Of a stretch of 64,000 nucleotides of DNA, positions 59,873 through 64,000 are shown piece by piece. The stretch is from positions 496,001-560,000 of the forward strand of contig NZ_JAFMZO010000003.1 of assembly GCF_024436395.1 (NCBI RefSeq), in the 5' to 3' direction. Source of the DNA: Paradesertivirga mongoliensis. Lineage in GTDB: Bacteria > Bacteroidota > Bacteroidia > Sphingobacteriales > Sphingobacteriaceae. The notes beneath the pieces were generated by a model. The model was not told the DNA's origin, made no database searches, and worked only from the letters and a program-made list of their open reading frames with translations. Position numbers and translations under genes: made by a program. Position 1 is the first letter of the stretch, and every line of letters begins with the position of its first letter.

Positions 59873-60352
59873 ATGGAAAACCAATCAACAATACGCAATT
59901 ACACTATTTCTGATAAAGAGGCCGTCTTAAATTTACTGAAGCTCAACACTCCTGCTCACTTTTCTGCGGAAGAAGAAAAAGACCTTAACTACTATCTCGA
60001 CCATGAAATTGAGCAGTATTTTGTGCTGGAGTTAAATCAGCACATTGTGGGCTGTGGTGGCATTAACTTTTCTGAAGACAATAGCACCGGCATAATAAGC
60101 TGGGATATCATTCATCCCGAATTCCAGGGACAATCGCTGGGCAGTAAGCTTTTAAAATACAGAATCGGTAAATTGCAGCAGCTTGAAACGGTTCATCAAA
60201 TCATCGTGCGGACATCTCAGCTATCTTATAAATTTTATGAGAAGCTAGGCTTTCGGCTTCTGGAAGTGATGAACGATTATTGGGCAAAAGGTTTTCATTT
60301 ATATAAGATGAAATATGTAGACTCCACCGAGCTTTCCTGCACCAGCGAATAA
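59873..60352 (+). CDS. GNAT family N-acetyltransferase
   Basis: A 159-residue GNAT protein outside the array. Acetyl-CoA-binding motif A is QGQSLGSKLLKYRIG, and SYKFYEKLGFRLLEVMNDYW is the following conserved segment. The substrate is unknown. It lies about 90 bp after the truncated cassette; no attC-like site is adjacent, so I treat it as chromosomal. Confidence 0.82.
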   Translation: MENQSTIRNYTISDKEAVLNLLKLNTPAHFSAEEEKDLNYYLDHEIEQYFVLELNQHIVGCGGINFSEDNSTGIISWDIIHPEFQGQSLGSKLLKYRIGKLQQLETVHQIIVRTSQLSYKFYEKLGFRLLEVMNDYWAKGFHLYKMKYVDSTELSCTSE

Positions 60353-60481
60353 CGAACTTGTAATAAACTGCAAGTCATTTGCGACTCTGTTTCGCCAAAA
60401 CTAAGGGCATTATCAGAAAGCGACTCACATTCAAGCCTTCTCCCGGTAAACGGATGAGCAAGCTCATCCGGATGACCGCCT

Positions 60482-61210
60482 TTATTGCACTTTCGTCACT
60501 TTACCCGACCCGCTGATAGCAGCATTTACGGTAGGATCACCTTTGTAACGAATGGTCCCGCTTCCGCTGATATTAGCGTTCAGATTATCTGACACGAAAA
60601 CTTCGATTCCGCCGGAACCCGATATGTTAGCATTTGCCGTATTACAAACCAGTGCAAATGCGCGGATCATACCTGAACCACTCAGCTGTATATCAAAAGT
60701 TTGACATGTGCCTTCCATGTCGAGCCTTCCGCTTCCGCTAAGCCGTGCGGTAACTTTCAATGCCGAAACTGAACTTGCGCTGATCTTGCCCGAACCAGCC
60801 ACTTCAAAAGACATATGCCGCGGGGTAAACCCATCAGATACATCCATATTTCCCGAGCCCGAAAGCTTCGCCTTTTCCAAGTCGCGCGTATAAACGATAA
60901 ATTTGAAGCGGGTGCTTTTGAGGCATCTTTCACTGTCGATCCGGAGTGTTCCGTTGGATACCCGTGTACGAACATGCTCCATCTGGTTCGAATTTCCTTC
61001 GATCATAATTTCGTGCCGCTCTCCTTTTCTGATTTCTATATCGCCCTCCATGAGGTAATCTACGGAATTAAAATCTGCCAGAGCTCTCGTTTCGGTGTTG
61101 ATAGTATTGTTTCCACGTACACATGGTCTAAATCCGTCGTCGAAGTTGCAGGCGGCAAGCAAAGCAGTGGCAGTAAGCATTAAAAATGCTTTCGTTTTTA
61201 TAGTATTCAT
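60482..61210 (-). CDS. DUF2807 (head GIN) lipoprotein
   Basis: A 242-residue lipoprotein: signal with lipobox LLAAC (Cys about residue 21), then the DUF2807 beta-helix with a five-fold repeated SGSG motif (LSGSGNMDV, VAGSGKISA, LSGSGRLDM, LSGSGMIRA, ISGSGTIRY, ISGSGKV). The family is secreted, frequent in Bacteroidota, and of unknown function. It is 16 bp downstream of the TonB-dependent receptor stop on the same strand, suggesting one operon. Confidence 0.85.
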   Translation of the reverse strand: MNTIKTKAFLMLTATALLAACNFDDGFRPCVRGNNTINTETRALADFNSVDYLMEGDIEIRKGERHEIMIEGNSNQMEHVRTRVSNGTLRIDSERCLKSTRFKFIVYTRDLEKAKLSGSGNMDVSDGFTPRHMSFEVAGSGKISASSVSALKVTARLSGSGRLDMEGTCQTFDIQLSGSGMIRAFALVCNTANANISGSGGIEVFVSDNLNANISGSGTIRYKGDPTVNAAISGSGKVTKVQ

Positions 61211-61225
61211 AATATTAGGGTGTGT

Positions 61226-63886
61226 TTAAAATTCTATACGGTAATACAATGAGGGAATGATTCCGGAAAGGGTAATCGGTTCTATTTTATTTTTCTCCGA
61301 ATTATAAAATTCTCCTAGTTGGTTAAGCCTGTTCATTGCATTTTGGATGTCGAGGAAGAAGGCATGGGCTACCCGGGGGCGATTTATTCTATAGCTGGCA
61401 GAAAGATCGACCCGGAAATAGGCAGACGTTTTCAAAGTGTTTACTCGGTCTTCGTAAATAGTATGATAGTCGTTCTTTACAGATTCCTCAAGATTTATCG
61501 GCGAATAAGGACGCCCGCCGGTATATACAATTTTGGTATTCAGCCCCACAAGGTTTTTGCCGGCCGCCCCTGTTTTCCATTCCTTGCCCGATACAAAGCT
61601 TCCGGCGTAATTAGTGTTATAATCGGTATTGAATACTTTGCCGTTAATGTTCTTGAATCGTGAGTCGAACAGAGAGGAGGTAGCGAGGAAATAATATCCC
61701 CTGCTCAACGATTTCTCTAAAGTAAGTTCCAAACCGGTATTAGATCCTTTGCCCTTATTAACCAGTTGCCTGTATCCACGCGAATAGACAAAATATGCGT
61801 TTGCCGTGTTCAGCGAAGAAAAGTTAGCATTGGGGTCGTTCGAAACAGGCACATTAAACAGTTGCTGATAATAGGCCTCTGCTTTGAACCTCAATCCCCC
61901 ACGAAAACTTCGTTCATAGCCTGCTACCGCATGCATTGCTTTAGTGGGCTCCAGTTTTGAATTAGAAGTAATCACTGTACCGTCTTTAAGTTCGTTCCGC
62001 GCGAAATAATAAGCCATAGGTTCTAAACGGCTGTGTACTCCAGTACCAAGTGAAACCTGTTCGCTGGGAGATATCCACCAGGTTAACCCTAGTCTGGGTT
62101 CAACGCTGTATGTATCACTCAAATCGAAATAACTGGCATGCAAGCCCGTATGTAGCGCAAATTTATCGGTAAACTGATGCTTCCACTGCCCGTACACTTC
62201 CGGATTCCAGGCTGAACCTTTCGCATCCAGTACCATGCTCAAACGTCCGATATCAATTTTATGAGTGAGTGAGCTTAAATCAAAACCAAGTCTTGATACA
62301 ATCATCCCCGCTCTGAAGGTGTTTCTTGCGCTGGCTTTATAATTTAAAAGCCCCGAATAACGCATGGCTGTATTTTGATAGGCATCTCTTCCGAATACAT
62401 TCACTTCATAACCGTTCGTTAGGGTATCTCTGTCGTCTGTAATCTTACTTCCGGAAAGAGAGACAATGTTTTTTAGGTAAACTTTATTGCTGAGTTGCAA
62501 AATATGCTTCAGGCCTGCACTTCCGGAGTTGTAAACAGATTTCCGGTCGGACTTATCGTCTAACACCTCCCATGAAGTGTAGTCGCGTTCAGCATCCATT
62601 TTCTGACCGCTATTTCCCCCGATCCCAAAAATTGAGAAGGTTCCGGCATTTGCGGTAGGAAAGTTGAAGTTGAACGCAATATCCTGGTAAACCGGAGTAA
62701 ACCCTTCGGGCCATGGCGATATGCCGATCTTATCCAGAAAGCTTAACGTAGAATACCTGTAATTAACGAGGTAGGATGATTTGCCGCCCGCTTTAAACGG
62801 ACCCTCTAAAGAGGCTTCTGTGCCTAAAACTCCAGCCATAAACGAATACTCTCTTTTCTCTGTGTTTCCTTTACGAAACTGCAGATCAAAAACACCGGAC
62901 AAGGCATTCCCATACTCAGCCGGAAAGGCACCCGTCAAAAAATCGGAGGTACTGAGCATGCTCGAACTGATCATACTTATTCCCCCTGCCGAGCTTCCCT
63001 CCTCTCCGAAATGATTAGGGTTTATAATTTCCACTCCTTCGAGCCGCCATTGCAGGCCTTTTGATGAGTTACCGCGTACAACGATATCGTTATTCACATC
63101 GTTACCGGCGGTTACGCCGGCCAGGCTAAGCGCCATACGTGCAGGGTCAAAAAAACTGGCAGCGTACCTGCTCGTTTCTTCTACAGTGAATGATCGGGCG
63201 CTTACAGTCGTCATATCATTTATCGACCTGCTTCCGCCCTTTTTTGCGGTTATCACTACGGCATTAAGATCTGTAACAGATTCAGACATAGCGATGGTAA
63301 GCACCAGCTCTTTTCCTGAGCTAACCAGAACCTGATTGAGGGCCACGGGTCTGTAGCCAATGGTCGTGGCCTCGATCTCCTGACGTCCCACAGGCACGTT
63401 TAAAAAGCGAAACTCGCCAGCCTCGTCTGTCGATACAAGCTTGACAGGGCTTACGGAAGTTAACCGGAGAATAACTCCCGGAAGAGGCGAATTACTTTCT
63501 TTATCAATCACTTTACCCCTAACAGTTTGCGTGAGTTGCAACGGAGGTTGATCAATCTCTGCCTTAACTTTAGACGGTCGGCTTTTTAGCACGATCTGTT
63601 TGCCAATCTGCTGCCATTGCAAACCAGCTTTTTCAGTTATTGCATTTAATACCTCTGCAATGGTCTTTTTACTAAGCCTTAGGCTGATCTTTTTTTCGAG
63701 AGGGATATCTGTATTGCTGTAAGAAAAATTAAGTTTATGATTCTTCCTAAGGTCGGCCAGTATACTTAATAATGGCTGTTCATTGTAATTGACGGAAATT
63801 CTGTCGGCTGTAGTTTGCCGCGCCCACACGTTCAGAGTAAGGCATAAAATCCCCGTTAAGATTAATATCTTTTTCAAATTGTTCAT
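61226..63886 (-). CDS. TonB-dependent receptor with STN and carboxypeptidase-like domains
   Basis: An 886-residue outer-membrane receptor that imports a large substrate using TonB energy. The signal peptide is LILTGILCLTLNVWA; the STN (secretin/TonB short N-terminal) domain follows (RISVNYNEQPLLSILADL, KLNFSYSNTDIPLEKKI), then a carboxypeptidase-regulatory-like domain (VRGKVIDKESNSPLPGVILRL), the plug (VVRGNSSKGLQWRLEGVEI) and a 22-strand barrel. The STN domain implies coupling to a FecR/FecI-type signalling pair. I start at the ATG at 63884-63886, since the upstream residues contain a basic stretch and no signal. Confidence 0.92.
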   Translation of the reverse strand: MNNLKKILILTGILCLTLNVWARQTTADRISVNYNEQPLLSILADLRKNHKLNFSYSNTDIPLEKKISLRLSKKTIAEVLNAITEKAGLQWQQIGKQIVLKSRPSKVKAEIDQPPLQLTQTVRGKVIDKESNSPLPGVILRLTSVSPVKLVSTDEAGEFRFLNVPVGRQEIEATTIGYRPVALNQVLVSSGKELVLTIAMSESVTDLNAVVITAKKGGSRSINDMTTVSARSFTVEETSRYAASFFDPARMALSLAGVTAGNDVNNDIVVRGNSSKGLQWRLEGVEIINPNHFGEEGSSAGGISMISSSMLSTSDFLTGAFPAEYGNALSGVFDLQFRKGNTEKREYSFMAGVLGTEASLEGPFKAGGKSSYLVNYRYSTLSFLDKIGISPWPEGFTPVYQDIAFNFNFPTANAGTFSIFGIGGNSGQKMDAERDYTSWEVLDDKSDRKSVYNSGSAGLKHILQLSNKVYLKNIVSLSGSKITDDRDTLTNGYEVNVFGRDAYQNTAMRYSGLLNYKASARNTFRAGMIVSRLGFDLSSLTHKIDIGRLSMVLDAKGSAWNPEVYGQWKHQFTDKFALHTGLHASYFDLSDTYSVEPRLGLTWWISPSEQVSLGTGVHSRLEPMAYYFARNELKDGTVITSNSKLEPTKAMHAVAGYERSFRGGLRFKAEAYYQQLFNVPVSNDPNANFSSLNTANAYFVYSRGYRQLVNKGKGSNTGLELTLEKSLSRGYYFLATSSLFDSRFKNINGKVFNTDYNTNYAGSFVSGKEWKTGAAGKNLVGLNTKIVYTGGRPYSPINLEESVKNDYHTIYEDRVNTLKTSAYFRVDLSASYRINRPRVAHAFFLDIQNAMNRLNQLGEFYNSEKNKIEPITLSGIIPSLYYRIEF

Positions 63887-63902
63887 CGTGATACGTTTTG
63901 GA

Positions 63903-64000
63903 TTACTGTTTCTTTTCGACGACGTAAGCGGAATCAGTTTTTTGTACATGGAGATCCAGCATCGCTTCAAGCACCTGAATAGCCTGATCGAGTGGAATAT
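63903..64000 (-). CDS. 3' end of the gene upstream of the receptor (partial)
   Basis: Minus-strand frame open from the window edge to the TAA at 63903-63905: IPLDQAIQVLEAMLDLHVQK then TDSAYVVEKKQ. It ends 17 bp before the receptor start, so it is in the same operon. Position relative to an STN receptor suggests a FecR-type regulator, but the sequence alone is too short to say. Confidence 0.6.
   Translation of the reverse strand, partial: IPLDQAIQVLEAMLDLHVQKTDSAYVVEKKQ

Overview
The window looks like chromosomal DNA of a Bacteroidota bacterium, most likely of the Sphingobacteriaceae (Pedobacter or Mucilaginibacter type). The signs are a fused SecDF, a lipoprotein TamA-like partner (TamL) downstream of TamB, DUF3276 and DUF1573 proteins, a long NusB, an STN-domain TonB-dependent receptor, TAnnTTTG-type promoters and almost no Shine-Dalgarno sites. 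The genus is inferred from protein character only.

Positions 1-29,200 are mostly housekeeping: a truncated propeller/barrel gene, a LapA-like protein, ispE facing thyA-folA, secDF, NDH-2, an HMG-CoA lyase-like gene, class II aldolase, accD, an acidic low-complexity protein, a cysteine desulfurase, glmM, a methyltransferase/PAP2/ZIP cluster, MarR, a minus-strand run (exonuclease-like, coaE, YbbR-like, yajC, DUF1573, nusB, leucine/amino-acid dehydrogenase), an ABC exporter, a PUR-alpha-like protein and ychF. A tRNA-Arg(CCG) lies at 29,333. From 29,550 to 49,669 come carbohydrate and envelope genes: GH105, cysM/serine acetyltransferase, an HD protein, a sigma-factor operon, GH35, manA, a serine hydrolase, and tamB-tamL. 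A block of nine 21-bp tandem repeats and a DUF6261-like gene follow.

The notable region is 50,743-59,784. A tyrosine recombinase gene is followed, in the same direction, by an integron-like cassette array. I can delimit eleven cassettes plus a truncated twelfth by G^TT recombination points. Ten intact sites of 129-133 bp end the cassettes; an eleventh (cassette 9) is truncated. In ten of the eleven sites the left core is the reverse complement of that same cassette's own first 7-9 bases, as expected for attC sites; the last site (cassette 11) matches only over the core. One 520-bp cassette is present twice, identical by eye, and both copies break exactly at G^TTACC and G^TTATA, so boundaries and recent mobility can be read from the sequence. 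The recombinase has the full catalytic set of tyrosine recombinases but appears to lack the IntI-specific insertion and has an extra N-terminal domain. The cargo is almost entirely small membrane, secreted or lipoprotein-like proteins of unknown function.

After the array come a GNAT acetyltransferase, a DUF2807 head-GIN-like lipoprotein, and a TonB-dependent receptor with the end of an upstream co-transcribed gene at the window edge.
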